Assembly: GCF_000332195.1 (NCBI RefSeq)
Contig: NZ_KB235922.1
Coordinates: 6,235,322 to 6,299,321 of the forward strand
Origin: Pleurocapsa sp. PCC 7319
GTDB taxonomy: Bacteria > Cyanobacteriota > Cyanobacteriia > Cyanobacteriales > Xenococcaceae
Direction: 5' to 3'
DNA length: 64,000 nt
Shown here: positions 18,127-25,867 of the stretch, piece by piece
How positions within the stretch are numbered: position 1 is the first letter of the stretch
Layout: the number at the start of each line of letters is the position of its first letter
Notes under the pieces: generated by a model
What the model was told of the DNA's origin: nothing
Database searches by the model: none
The model's input: only the letters and a program-made list of their open reading frames with translations
Translations under genes and position numbers: made by a program

Positions 18127-19240
18127 GGGATTGTTCTGCTGTAAAGTTATGTTGTTGGGCTTTAGGAATAGCTAGATCGTTGGAGTCGAATATGTGGCAT
18201 AGGTTGCCGTCGATATAAATAGGTACGCGATCGCCAACTGTCGCTCTGATATCACCTTCGGCTTGGACGATCAGGGTATCGCCACCTGGCGCTCTAACAT
18301 AGAGAGAAGTAGCATCACCAAGACGTTCCACTACAAGGACTTCACCCATTAGAGTAGGATTATTGGCATCGATGCGTAGATGTTCGGGGCGGATGCCCAG
18401 AGTAGAGCGATCGCCTACTATTAAAGTTTTTGGCTGTACTGGCACGGTTACAGTCCCATCACCAGGCAGTCTTAAGGTAGTGCCTGAATCTTGAACGCTA
18501 GTAGTCATGACCGATAGGAAATTCATCTTCGGAGAACCAATAAATCCCGCGACAAAGCGATTGCGGGGATGATGGTATAGTTCCATCGGCGTACCGATTT
18601 GTTCGATAATGCCACCTTGGAGAACCACAATTTTGGTAGCTAAGGTCATTGCTTCAATCTGATCGTGGGTGACATAGATCATCGTAGACTCTAAGCTGTT
18701 ATGCAGACTGGCAAGCTCTAATCGCATCTGTCCCCGCAAAGCTGCATCCAGGTTAGATAATGGCTCATCAAACAAAAATACTTTAGGATTTCGGACTAAT
18801 GCACGACCGATAGCTACCCTCTGTCGCTGTCCCCCAGAAAGCGCACCAGGCTTACGTTGTAACAGTGGTTCTAGCTGTAAAACCCCAGCGACTTCTTTTG
18901 CCCTGGCGAGTCGTTTGGCTTTGGACATCCCTGCTAGTCGCAAACTAAAGGACATATTTTCGGCTACCGTCATGTGAGGATAGAGGGCATAGGTTTGAAA
19001 CACCATTGCCAGCCCTCGTTGGTCTGGGGGAACGTGGTTCATCCGTTCGCCATCGATTAATAGATCTCCAGAGGTAATTTCCTCTAGTCCCGCGATCATT
19101 CTGAGGAGGGTAGATTTACCGCAGCCAGAGGGTCCGACGAAGACTACAAATTCGCGGTCTTCAATATCTAGATCTATGCCTTTAATAATCTCTGTATCGG
19201 TGTAGGTTTTGCGGATGTTTCTTAAAGTTACAGTTGACAT
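18050..19240 (-). CDS. smoK: polyol ABC transporter ATP-binding protein (UgpC/SmoK-type)
   Basis: The energy-coupling ATPase of a CUT1 carbohydrate importer on the cytoplasmic face of the inner membrane. Walker A GPSGCGKST, the signature LSGGQRQR, Walker B KVFLFDEPLSNLDA and the switch His in VTHDQIEAM are all present. The C-terminal TOBE/MalK-like regulatory domain follows from about residue 240 (GIRPEHLRID). The 396 residues are a little long; the last 25 or so residues overlap the next gene and look like an extended tail. The name is by context with the mannitol dehydrogenase gene. The gene is separated from its permease genes by an inserted heptamer-repeat element. Confidence 0.85.
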   Translation of the reverse strand: MSTVTLRNIRKTYTDTEIIKGIDLDIEDREFVVFVGPSGCGKSTLLRMIAGLEEITSGDLLIDGERMNHVPPDQRGLAMVFQTYALYPHMTVAENMSFSLRLAGMSKAKRLARAKEVAGVLQLEPLLQRKPGALSGGQRQRVAIGRALVRNPKVFLFDEPLSNLDAALRGQMRLELASLHNSLESTMIYVTHDQIEAMTLATKIVVLQGGIIEQIGTPMELYHHPRNRFVAGFIGSPKMNFLSVMTTSVQDSGTTLRLPGDGTVTVPVQPKTLIVGDRSTLGIRPEHLRIDANNPTLMGEVLVVERLGDATSLYVRAPGGDTLIVQAEGDIRATVGDRVPIYIDGNLCHIFDSNDLAIPKAQQHNFTAEQSHEQLRPIQPFPNSIEQTIDKDRYSS

Positions 19241-19271
19241 GATTTTAATTTTTTTAATGAACTATGAATGG

Positions 19272-19434
19272 TTTTGGCTTTTAGCTTTTAGCTTTTAGCC
19301 TTTAGCCTTTAGCCTTTAGCTCTTAGCCTTTAGCCTTTAGCCTTTAGCCTTTAGCTCTTAGCCTTTAGCCTTTAGCCTTTAGCCTTTAGCCTTTAGCTTT
19401 TAGCCTTTAGCCTTTAGCTTTTAGCTTTTAGCTG
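19272..19434. repeat. (TTTAGCY)n heptanucleotide tandem array
   Basis: About 23 consecutive seven-base units, mostly TTTAGCC with TTTAGCT and CTTAGCC variants. This is the longest array in the window. Shorter relatives lie at 15505-15532, 20927-20953, 36016-36049, 36141-36170, 55794-55819 and 55913-55935. Confidence 0.85.
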
Positions 19435-19475
19435 CTTGTAGTACAATATGGGTATTAATAATTACTATTGTTTAG

Positions 19476-19883
19476 ATGCAAAGCTTTACCGATCTCAAAG
19501 TCTGGCAAAGAGCTCATGAATTCACCCTGCTAATCTACAAAGCTACAGCTAACTTTCCTAGCGAAGAAAAATTTGGTTTAACTAGCCAATTAAGAAGAGC
19601 AGCAGTTAGTATTGAGTCAAACATAGCTGAGGGAAGAGGTAGAGGCAGCGACAAAGATTTTGGCAGATTTATATCTATGGCAATGGGTAGCTGTTTTGAA
19701 CGTGAGAGATGCGTCGTTTTACGGCGCAAATCTAATCACGTTGTTGAAGTTAAAAGCCAGATATTAATTGCTAGAGACTTAAACTTTATTTCAGCAACAC
19801 AATCAGATTTTCTAGAAGTAAAGGTTGATGAAGTATCAAGGATGCTAAACTCTTTAAAGATAAAGCTAATGGCTAATAGCTAA
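19476..19883 (+). CDS. four-helix-bundle protein (S23/IVP family) with a palindrome insertion
   Basis: The 135-residue protein begins FTDLKVWQRAHEF and has the family block LTSQLRRAAVSIESNIAEGRGR and later LIARDLNFIS. The family includes proteins encoded in 23S rRNA intervening sequences and Avd of diversity-generating retroelements; it binds nucleic acid in some members. Between MAMGSC and the third helix an extra stretch of about 15 residues (FERERCVVLRRKSN) is encoded by a 44-base palindrome at 19699-19742 that keeps the frame. The last codons (KLMANS) are read from the heptamer right arm. It may or may not still be functional. It lies opposite to the surrounding operon. Confidence 0.85.
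   Translation: MQSFTDLKVWQRAHEFTLLIYKATANFPSEEKFGLTSQLRRAAVSIESNIAEGRGRGSDKDFGRFISMAMGSCFERERCVVLRRKSNHVVEVKSQILIARDLNFISATQSDFLEVKVDEVSRMLNSLKIKLMANS
19699..19742. repeat. 44-base palindrome inside the four-helix gene
   Basis: AACGTGA at 19699-19705 pairs with TCACGTT at 19736-19742. Inner arms GAGATGCG and CGCAAATCT pair imperfectly around a TCGTTTTACGG centre. It encodes residues not expected in this family. Similar-looking bases TGTTTTGAA before it and TGTTGAA after it could be a short target duplication. Confidence 0.5.
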
Positions 19884-19982
19884 TGGCTTTAAACAAATAC
19901 TCTGATTGTTATTTACATAAACAACTTGAAATTAAATCAAGCTAATGGCTAATGGCTTACAGCTAATGGCTGGAAGCAAAGC

Positions 19983-20810
19983 TTACTTGACTGCTCCAAA
20001 TGTAAGACCTCGAACCAGTTGCTTTTGACTAATCCAACCAAAGATTAGAATTGGCGCGATCGCCATTGTGGAAGCTGCTGATAGTTTTGCCCAAAATAGT
20101 CCTTGGGGACTGGAGAAAGAGGCGATAAACGCGGTTAAGGGGGCTGCATCGAAGGTAGTTAGATTGAGACTCCAAAAGGCTTCATTCCAGGAGAGGATAA
20201 TTGAAAGCAGTGCGGTGGAGGCAATTCCAGGCAGGGCTAGAGGTAGCAGTACATATGCCACTTCTTGATAGGTGGTTGCGCCATCCATGCGATCGGCTTC
20301 GAGAATTTCTTTTGGCACTTCTTTGAAAAAGCTATAGATCATCCAGACCACAATCGGCAAGTTAATCAGGGTATAGATGATAATCAAACCGATACGAGTA
20401 TCTAACAATCCTGTTTCGCGACCGAGTATATAAATTGGTACTAATACACCAACTGAGGGCAGCATTTTGGTTGAAAGCATCCACAGCAAAGTGCTTTTAG
20501 TGCGTTTGGTCGGGAAGAAAGACATAGCGTAGGCTGCGGGAACTGCTAAGAGTAGTGCCAAGATGGTTGCACCGACGGAGATAATGATACTGTTCCAGGC
20601 GAAGTTAAAATAAGCAGCCCGTTCTTGAACGGCAACATAGTTTTCTATGGTTGGGGTAAAGAATAGCTGAGGTGGTGTTGCTACTGCGACTACTTCGGTT
20701 TTAAAGCTGGTGATAAACATCCAGAAGATCGGGAAGAACAGAATACAGGCGACTAGCCAACCTAGCAAGCCGATGAGCCACTTATTAGATTTAGATTTAT
20801 TGGTAGTCAT
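19983..20810 (-). CDS. smoG: polyol ABC transporter permease (MalG/SmoG-type)
   Basis: One of two inner-membrane channel subunits of a CUT1 importer. The 275 residues contain about six membrane spans, starting with WLIGLLGWLVACILFFPIFWMF. The permease EAA-loop, which docks to the ATPase, is seen in EADRMDGATTYQEVAYVLLPLALPGI. The C-terminal RGLTFGAVK is typical of MalG-like permeases. It follows the partner permease after about 150 bases that contain a solo heptamer arm (20927-20953). It should work with the ATPase at 18050-19240. Substrate (mannitol or sorbitol) is inferred from the neighbouring dehydrogenase. Confidence 0.85.
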   Translation of the reverse strand: MTTNKSKSNKWLIGLLGWLVACILFFPIFWMFITSFKTEVVAVATPPQLFFTPTIENYVAVQERAAYFNFAWNSIIISVGATILALLLAVPAAYAMSFFPTKRTKSTLLWMLSTKMLPSVGVLVPIYILGRETGLLDTRIGLIIIYTLINLPIVVWMIYSFFKEVPKEILEADRMDGATTYQEVAYVLLPLALPGIASTALLSIILSWNEAFWSLNLTTFDAAPLTAFIASFSSPQGLFWAKLSAASTMAIAPILIFGWISQKQLVRGLTFGAVK

Positions 20811-20926
20811 TTTATTTTAAGTACGTCTAATGTGAATTAAGAAATTTTGAAATCCTTTGAATACGTTTTATGGAGATAAAATTTTCTTTGTCTAACTGAT
20901 AAATTCAAATTTACGAATTTTTTCAG

Positions 20927-20953
20927 AAGCTAAAAGCTAAAGGCTAAAGGCTA
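20927..20953. repeat. solo heptamer arm between permease genes
   Basis: AAGCTAAAAGCTAAAGGCTAAAGGCTA-type units, the inverted orientation of the TTTAGCY array. No opposite arm was found close by. It lies in the spacer between the two permease genes. Confidence 0.7.
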
Positions 20954-20959
20954 GACTTT

Positions 20960-21877
20960 TTAAGTATCTAAATTACTCGCAACGCTACGGACTAAGAAAA
21001 TCGCGACGATATTAGCTAGCACTACAGCAATCAAACCGCCAGCAGAAGCTCCACCAACGTCAAACTCTAGTAATGCTTTTAGATAGATGTAGTAAGCTAA
21101 GTTAGTGGTTGCCAGTCCTGGTCCACCACCAGTGGTAACGAAAATTTCGCCAAAGATAGCTAGAAAGAAGATCGTCTCGATCATTGCTACTACTGCGATC
21201 GCCCGACTTAAATGAGGCAGCACTACAAATCGAAACAGTGCAAAGGGTTTAGCCCCATCCATGCGCGCAGCTTCAAGCTGGTCGGTACTAAGGGACTGAA
21301 TCGCCGTTAATAAAATAAGTAAGGCAAAGGGCAGCCATTCCCAAGAAACAATGATGATAATTGACAACAGGGGAAAATCGGTAAACCAGTCGATCACACC
21401 TAAACCCAGACCCTGAGTAATTTGAGCAAACAGCCCGTTAACTGGGTGCATCAACATATTTTTCCAAATCAAGGCACTCACCGTTGGCATAACGAAAAAC
21501 GGTGAAATTGCTAGGACGCGGGCAATACCCTGACCTGGAAATTCCTGGTTAAACAGTACTGCCAAGAGAGTGCCTAAGCCAATTGTAATCAGCAGTACGG
21601 ACGCGACTAGAATCAAGGTAGTACCAATCGAGATCCACAATGCAGGATCGGTCAGAATAAAGATAAAGTTTCCTAAACCAATAAACTCGCGGTTATCGGG
21701 AATTAAGAGGTTATATCGTTGGAAAGCAAACCAAATTGCCATTGCCAACGGCACTACCATCCAGAGAATCAGCACGATTACTGAGGGAGCGACCAACCCT
21801 AAAGTAGGAATCTTTCCTGACGATCGCTTTACAGGTTTAGAAGGTGGTTTTTGCGGTCTTGTTGCTACTGAAGTCAT
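20960..21877 (-). CDS. smoF: polyol ABC transporter permease (MalF/SmoF-type)
   Basis: The second channel subunit of the importer, 305 residues with about six membrane spans (LVAPSVIVLILWMVVPLAMAIWFAF first). The EAA loop is present in LEAARMDGAKPFALFRFVVLPHLS. Its start overlaps the stop of the binding-protein gene by four bases (ATGA-type overlap), which indicates translational coupling. The N-terminal basic stretch TRPQKPPSKPVKRSSGK is cytoplasmic. Confidence 0.87.
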   Translation of the reverse strand: MTSVATRPQKPPSKPVKRSSGKIPTLGLVAPSVIVLILWMVVPLAMAIWFAFQRYNLLIPDNREFIGLGNFIFILTDPALWISIGTTLILVASVLLITIGLGTLLAVLFNQEFPGQGIARVLAISPFFVMPTVSALIWKNMLMHPVNGLFAQITQGLGLGVIDWFTDFPLLSIIIIVSWEWLPFALLILLTAIQSLSTDQLEAARMDGAKPFALFRFVVLPHLSRAIAVVAMIETIFFLAIFGEIFVTTGGGPGLATTNLAYYIYLKALLEFDVGGASAGGLIAVVLANIVAIFLVRSVASNLDT

Positions 21878-23247
21878 CGATTTACCTCTGTCTTAGCTTG
21901 CTCGTTGTTCTGGCTTTCTTCGATATAGCCCGTGTGACGCATAAACCGTTCGGCTACATTTTGCGATTGAGAAATCGCCTTTTCGACCGAAACCTTATCC
22001 GCCAAAGCTTCTGCCATACGCTGACCTACCTGAGTTCCGATCGCCTGAAATTCGGGAATGTCTACATATTGAATTCCCTTATAAGGTGTGGGTAAGGGAG
22101 AAGGCTGCTCGATATCGGCAGACTCAATTGAATTCAGTACGGTTTTGGCAAAGGGAGCAACTTCTTGATAGTTAGAATTTTCGTAAGTCGAGGTGCGTGT
22201 ACCTGGTGGTACTCCAACCCAACCCGATTCGTCCGCCACCAGTTTGATGTATTCTTTAGAGGTTGCCCAAGTAATAAATCGCTGTGCTTCTTCGGGCGAT
22301 CGCGATGTTTCAGGAATTGCTAAAGCCCAAGCCCACAACCAGTTTGAACCATTGGGATAAGACGCGACTGGTGCAGGGGCAAAACCAACTTTGTCGGCAA
22401 CTTGCGAACCTTCAGGATTAGATAACAGCCCTGCTGCAACCGTGGCATCAATCCACATCCCGCATTTACCCGTTGAGAATAATGCTAGATTCTCATTAAA
22501 GCCATTAGAACTAGCTCCAGGTGGACCATATTCGTTCAACACATCTACATAAAAACCGACGGCACTTTTCCATTCTGGGGTGTCGAGTTGAGGCTGCCAG
22601 TCCATATCGAACCAGCGTCCGCCATTAGTATTGACCAGCGTGGTTAAAAACGCCATGTTTTCACCCCAACCAGGCTTACCCCGTAGGCACATACCGTAAA
22701 CACCATTGGCTGGATCGTGTACTTTACTCGCCCATTCTTCTACCTGATCGTAAGTGGGATTTTTTGCCATCGTGATACCTGCTTTCTCAAACAGATCTTG
22801 ACGGTAGTACAGCATCGAACTCTCCGCATAGAAAGGTAAAGCATAAAGTGAACCTTCATGGGAAAGACCAGTGCGGACGGGATCGAGCAGATCCTCAACC
22901 TCATATTCAGCAGGTAGATCGTCGAGGGGCTTTAACCAACCACGTTTTGCCCAAATCGGTGTTTCATAAGAACCAATCGTTAAAACATCAAATTGACCGC
23001 CCTGACTGGCAACATCGGTGGTAGTGCGTTGACGTAAAATATTTTCTTCTAAAACTACCCAGCGCAGCTCGATATCGGGATTCTCGTCTTCAAACTGGCG
23101 CGATAAATCCTGCATGACCACCATGTCACCGTTATTGACTGTGGCAATGGTCAATCGCGTTTTCTCCTTTGCCTCCGATTGACCTCCACAGGCTGACAAT
23201 AACGGTATCAGCATGACGCTACAGAAGAATGTCGTTATTTTGTTCAT
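21874..23247 (-). CDS. smoE: sugar/polyol ABC transporter substrate-binding lipoprotein
   Basis: The extracytoplasmic receptor of the importer. The N-terminus MNKITTFFCSVMLIPLLSAC is a lipoprotein signal with lipobox LSAC, so the mature protein is anchored by Cys20. The rest is a type I extracellular solute-binding fold: TIATVNNGDMVVMQDLSRQFE, DVLTIGSYETPIWAKRGWL, LPFYAESSMLYYRQDLFEKAGI and FITWATSKEY are typical of mannitol/sorbitol receptors of the SmoE kind. It is the first gene of the operon (receptor, permease, permease, ATPase, dehydrogenase). The upstream region 23248-23498 holds possible operator palindromes. Confidence 0.87.
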   Translation of the reverse strand: MNKITTFFCSVMLIPLLSACGGQSEAKEKTRLTIATVNNGDMVVMQDLSRQFEDENPDIELRWVVLEENILRQRTTTDVASQGGQFDVLTIGSYETPIWAKRGWLKPLDDLPAEYEVEDLLDPVRTGLSHEGSLYALPFYAESSMLYYRQDLFEKAGITMAKNPTYDQVEEWASKVHDPANGVYGMCLRGKPGWGENMAFLTTLVNTNGGRWFDMDWQPQLDTPEWKSAVGFYVDVLNEYGPPGASSNGFNENLALFSTGKCGMWIDATVAAGLLSNPEGSQVADKVGFAPAPVASYPNGSNWLWAWALAIPETSRSPEEAQRFITWATSKEYIKLVADESGWVGVPPGTRTSTYENSNYQEVAPFAKTVLNSIESADIEQPSPLPTPYKGIQYVDIPEFQAIGTQVGQRMAEALADKVSVEKAISQSQNVAERFMRHTGYIEESQNNEQAKTEVNR

Positions 23248-23306
23248 ATTAATTTGTCTCCTAAGGCGTTGAAACCTAGTTAACGATCGAGATTAAAAAA
23301 AGAATA

Positions 23307-23392
23307 TGAGCAAGTTATGAAGAAAAAAACATATGTACTGTTTTACTTCTATTATTTTGAATAAATTAAAAAATATTTTGAGCTTTTGCTCA
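23307..23392. promoter_or_regulatory. candidate operator sites upstream of the polyol operon
   Basis: TGAGC-TTTT-GCTCA at 23379-23392 is a perfect inverted repeat. A half site TGAGCAA lies at 23307-23313 as the inverted partner of TTGCTCA at 23386-23392. Another TGAGC-like site (TGAGCATATATTCA) lies near 23767, before the regulator gene. These could bind the SorC-type regulator. This is inference from repetition and position only. Confidence 0.35.
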
Positions 23393-23498
23393 TGACTTGT
23401 TCAAATGCTCTTTTTATAATTGAAATTATACTTTTTTTCTTAAAAATTATGAGAATAACGTTACTATTTGAAACAATTAGTAATTTTGAGATAAATCC

Positions 23499-23672
23499 AT
23501 GTCAGCGATTGCCAGTTATAGTTTTCAGAGCAAAACCATTCTTATTACAGGTGGTGCGGGAGACATTGGCAAAGCCACAGCTCATCGTTTTGCTGAGAAT
23601 GGAGGGGGAATAATGTTGCTAAATATTAACGAAGCTAAGATAAGTGAAGTTGTCAGCATTTCCACCATATAA
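23499..23672 (+). pseudogene. truncated short-chain dehydrogenase (possible sorbitol dehydrogenase remnant)
   Basis: A 57-codon frame starting MSAIASYSFQSKTILITGG. The SDR cofactor motif TGGAGDIGKATA is intact. The normal next strand and the Tyr-x3-Lys active site are absent because the frame ends at TAA 23670-23672 (about 250 residues expected). Sequence after it does not resume the family. In rhizobial smo loci an SDR sorbitol dehydrogenase (SmoS) accompanies the same importer, so this may be the relic of that gene, here on the opposite strand and next to the regulator. Confidence 0.65.
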
Positions 23673-23830
23673 CCAGTCAAATCTCGGTCAAGAACAACAC
23701 CAGTACTTTCCAAAGCGAGATCGCTTTAACCAAATTTCTTTCTCAAATCGAGCACAACTTACTTTGTTGAGCATATATTCAGATAGAGACGAGATCGCAT
23801 ACAATATATAGGTATTGAATAGCAGAAAAT

Positions 23831-24796
23831 ATGGCAACAACTCGTTCCAAGCAGCGCAGTAGTAAACTCGATTTGGCAGCCCGCGCAGCTTGGCTCTATT
23901 ACATCGCCGACAATACCCAAGAAGAAATTGCTACCAAACTAGATGTATCGCGGCAGGCAGCTCAGCGATTAGTTGCTTTGGCAGTCAGTGAAAAGCTGAT
24001 CAAATTTCGACTAGACCACCCCCTTAGCGATTGTATTGCTTTAGCTGAAGCCCTACGGGATAAGTTTGAACTATCTACTTGTGAAGTAGTGCCGAGCAGT
24101 GCGGACGGCTCGCGTAATGGTATAGCTGTTTCTGCTGCTGCTCACTTAGAGACATATCTTTTGGCAAAAACGCCTACTATTGTCGCATTTTCCTCTGGTA
24201 AAACATTGCGAGCGATGGTCGAGCAAATTCCCTCTATGAATCAGCCTCAGCATAAAATTGTTTCGATAATCGGCAATATGGCTCACTATGGTCGGGCAGG
24301 TCGCCATGAAGTAGTCATCCACCTAAGCGAACGTACGGGTGCTGAAGCTTATCCAGTACCAACTCCAGTAATAGCTAGTAGTATTAAAGAACGTAAACTA
24401 CTGCAAACACAACAATCTTTTATCACCATCAAATCTTTAGTAAATCAGGCAAAAGTTACCTTTGTCGGCATTGGTGATATCGGCTGGAATGCCCCACTTC
24501 ATGAAAGTGGCTTTATCAACGATCAAGAAATTACTGAACTCATGGAATTAGGTGCTGTGGGAGAAGTGGCAGGATGGGCATACGATCAGCATGGTACTTT
24601 ATTGAAAAAGGGTACAAACACCAGAATCGCGGGCGTTCCCCTTGAACAGCCAGTTCAGCGACTGACGATTGGAGTTGCAGGGGGTTTACACAAAAAAGAA
24701 GCTTTGTTCGCTGCGCTAAGAGGCAAGCTAATTAATGGATTAATTACAGATGAAGCAGTTGCTAAATCAATTCTTCAGATGGCACTGGTCAACTAA
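23831..24796 (+). CDS. SorC-family sugar-binding transcriptional regulator
   Basis: The 321-residue protein has an N-terminal helix-turn-helix (LYYIADNTQEEIATKLDVSRQAAQRLV, residues about 23-50) and a C-terminal sugar-phosphate-sensing domain (IVAFSSGKTLRAMVEQIP, FVGIGDIGWNAP, GEVAGWAYD, RLTIGVAGG). SorC/DeoR-type proteins usually repress or activate polyol operons in answer to a phosphorylated or free sugar. It is divergent from the transporter operon and is the likely controller of it. The 3' end overlaps the stop region of gmk by four bases in a convergent arrangement. Confidence 0.87.
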   Translation: MATTRSKQRSSKLDLAARAAWLYYIADNTQEEIATKLDVSRQAAQRLVALAVSEKLIKFRLDHPLSDCIALAEALRDKFELSTCEVVPSSADGSRNGIAVSAAAHLETYLLAKTPTIVAFSSGKTLRAMVEQIPSMNQPQHKIVSIIGNMAHYGRAGRHEVVIHLSERTGAEAYPVPTPVIASSIKERKLLQTQQSFITIKSLVNQAKVTFVGIGDIGWNAPLHESGFINDQEITELMELGAVGEVAGWAYDQHGTLLKKGTNTRIAGVPLEQPVQRLTIGVAGGLHKKEALFAALRGKLINGLITDEAVAKSILQMALVN

Positions 24797-25368
24797 GAAG
24801 TATCAATAAGGGAAAAAATAGCAGTCTCTAGCTGCGCGATCGCTGACTCTAAATCATCGTTAACAATTTGGAAATCAAATTCATCACTAGCAGCAATTTC
24901 TTGCTTAGCAATTTCTAAGCGTTGAGCAATCGATTCTTCCGAATTCTTGCCCCTGATTCTAATCCTTTGCTCTAATTCCTCGATGGAGGGAGGCAAAATA
25001 AAAATACGCCGTGCCTCGGGAAAAATATTGGCGATCGCTCTAGCTCCCGCCAACTCTATTTCTAAAATAATGTAGTTACCATCTTCTATCTGCTTAACAA
25101 CTTGAGCTTTAGGTGTACCATAATAGTTGCCTGCGTATTCTGCCCACTCCAAAAGTTCTTGATTCAGAATTGCTGTCTCAAAATCTTTTTTACTGAGAAA
25201 GTAATAATCTACTCCCTCTATTTCACCAGGTCGGGGTTGCCTGGTGGTAGCGGAAACAGAAACGCGCAGTTGAGGGTAACGTTGCAATAGTAAACTAACA
25301 ATCGTCCCTTTCCCTACGCCACTGGGTCCTGTAATAACAATGAGTTTACCTGGCTGTTCGGCTGGCAT
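24793..25368 (-). CDS. gmk: guanylate kinase
   Basis: Phosphorylates GMP to GDP with ATP in nucleotide synthesis. The P-loop GPSGVGKG at residues 14-21, the GMP-binding SVSATTRQPRPGE and VDYYFLSKKDFE, and YGTPKAQV are all present. The 191 residues are normal. It follows remA after 20 bases, the common gene pair in cyanobacteria and Firmicutes. Confidence 0.96.
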   Translation of the reverse strand: MPAEQPGKLIVITGPSGVGKGTIVSLLLQRYPQLRVSVSATTRQPRPGEIEGVDYYFLSKKDFETAILNQELLEWAEYAGNYYGTPKAQVVKQIEDGNYIILEIELAGARAIANIFPEARRIFILPPSIEELEQRIRIRGKNSEESIAQRLEIAKQEIAASDEFDFQIVNDDLESAIAQLETAIFSLIDTS

Positions 25369-25388
25369 TTAATGATAATCTGATTAAG

Positions 25389-25640
25389 CTAAGAGTCTTT
25401 GTTAACCACAAAGCGATGGGCTACAGTTTCAGGTTGTATTGCGGACAATACTACATGAGAAGAATCTGTAATAATCACGGCACGGGTACGACGACCATAG
25501 GTTGCATCTATAAGTAGGCTTTTTTCTCTTGCTTCAGTGATAATTCTTTTGATAGGTGCAGATTCAGGACTAACTATAGCAATAATGCGATTAGCTGAAA
25601 CAATATTACCAAAACCAATGTTAATTAATTGAATATCCAT
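25389..25640 (-). CDS. remA: RemA-like DNA-binding protein (DUF370)
   Basis: An 83-residue member of the DUF370/RemA family. [20 protein letters not shown] and [16 protein letters not shown] are signatures. RemA in Bacillus is a DNA-binding activator of biofilm genes; its role in cyanobacteria is not settled. It lies directly upstream of gmk and is probably cotranscribed with it. Confidence 0.9.
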   Translation of the reverse strand: MDIQLINIGFGNIVSANRIIAIVSPESAPIKRIITEAREKSLLIDATYGRRTRAVIITDSSHVVLSAIQPETVAHRFVVNKDS

Positions 25641-25867
25641 ATTGTGTTGTTAATTGCCAATGTTACGGTAATTTATCGCCAAGTTAGAAAATCTAATTCT
25701 AATACTATAGTTAAAAATTCCGATTAACAAGGAAAAAGAGATATAGATGACGTTATTTTAAGAAATTTTAGGTTTTACCATCGATAATTGCTGACAATCT
25801 AAAAAATTTGTATTCCAGATTACATTGATTCAATTACTAATTTAAACTTTTATTCTGTTTTACTACT

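Larger units (their letters stand above)
19272..19974. mobile_element. heptamer-armed element carrying a four-helix-bundle gene
   Basis: The left arm (19272-19434) is about 23 tandem units of TTTAGCC/TTTAGCT. The right arm comes in two parts (19859-19890 and 19939-19974) made of the inverted unit (GGCTAAT, AGCTAAT). The gene at 19476-19883 lies between the arms on the plus strand, against the direction of the operon it interrupts. The whole block fills exactly the space between the permease stop and the ATPase start. No transposase, target duplication or recognised IS end was found. The mobile-element label is an inference from position and arm symmetry. Confidence 0.5.

Noticed and set aside
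19476-19883. Avd of a diversity-generating retroelement
   Set aside because: The four-helix protein is in the same superfamily, but no reverse transcriptase, template repeat or variable repeat was found in the window.
23386-23613. A 75-codon plus-strand frame overlapping the SDR fragment
   Set aside because: The other frame carries the recognisable SDR motif, so this one is a shadow.
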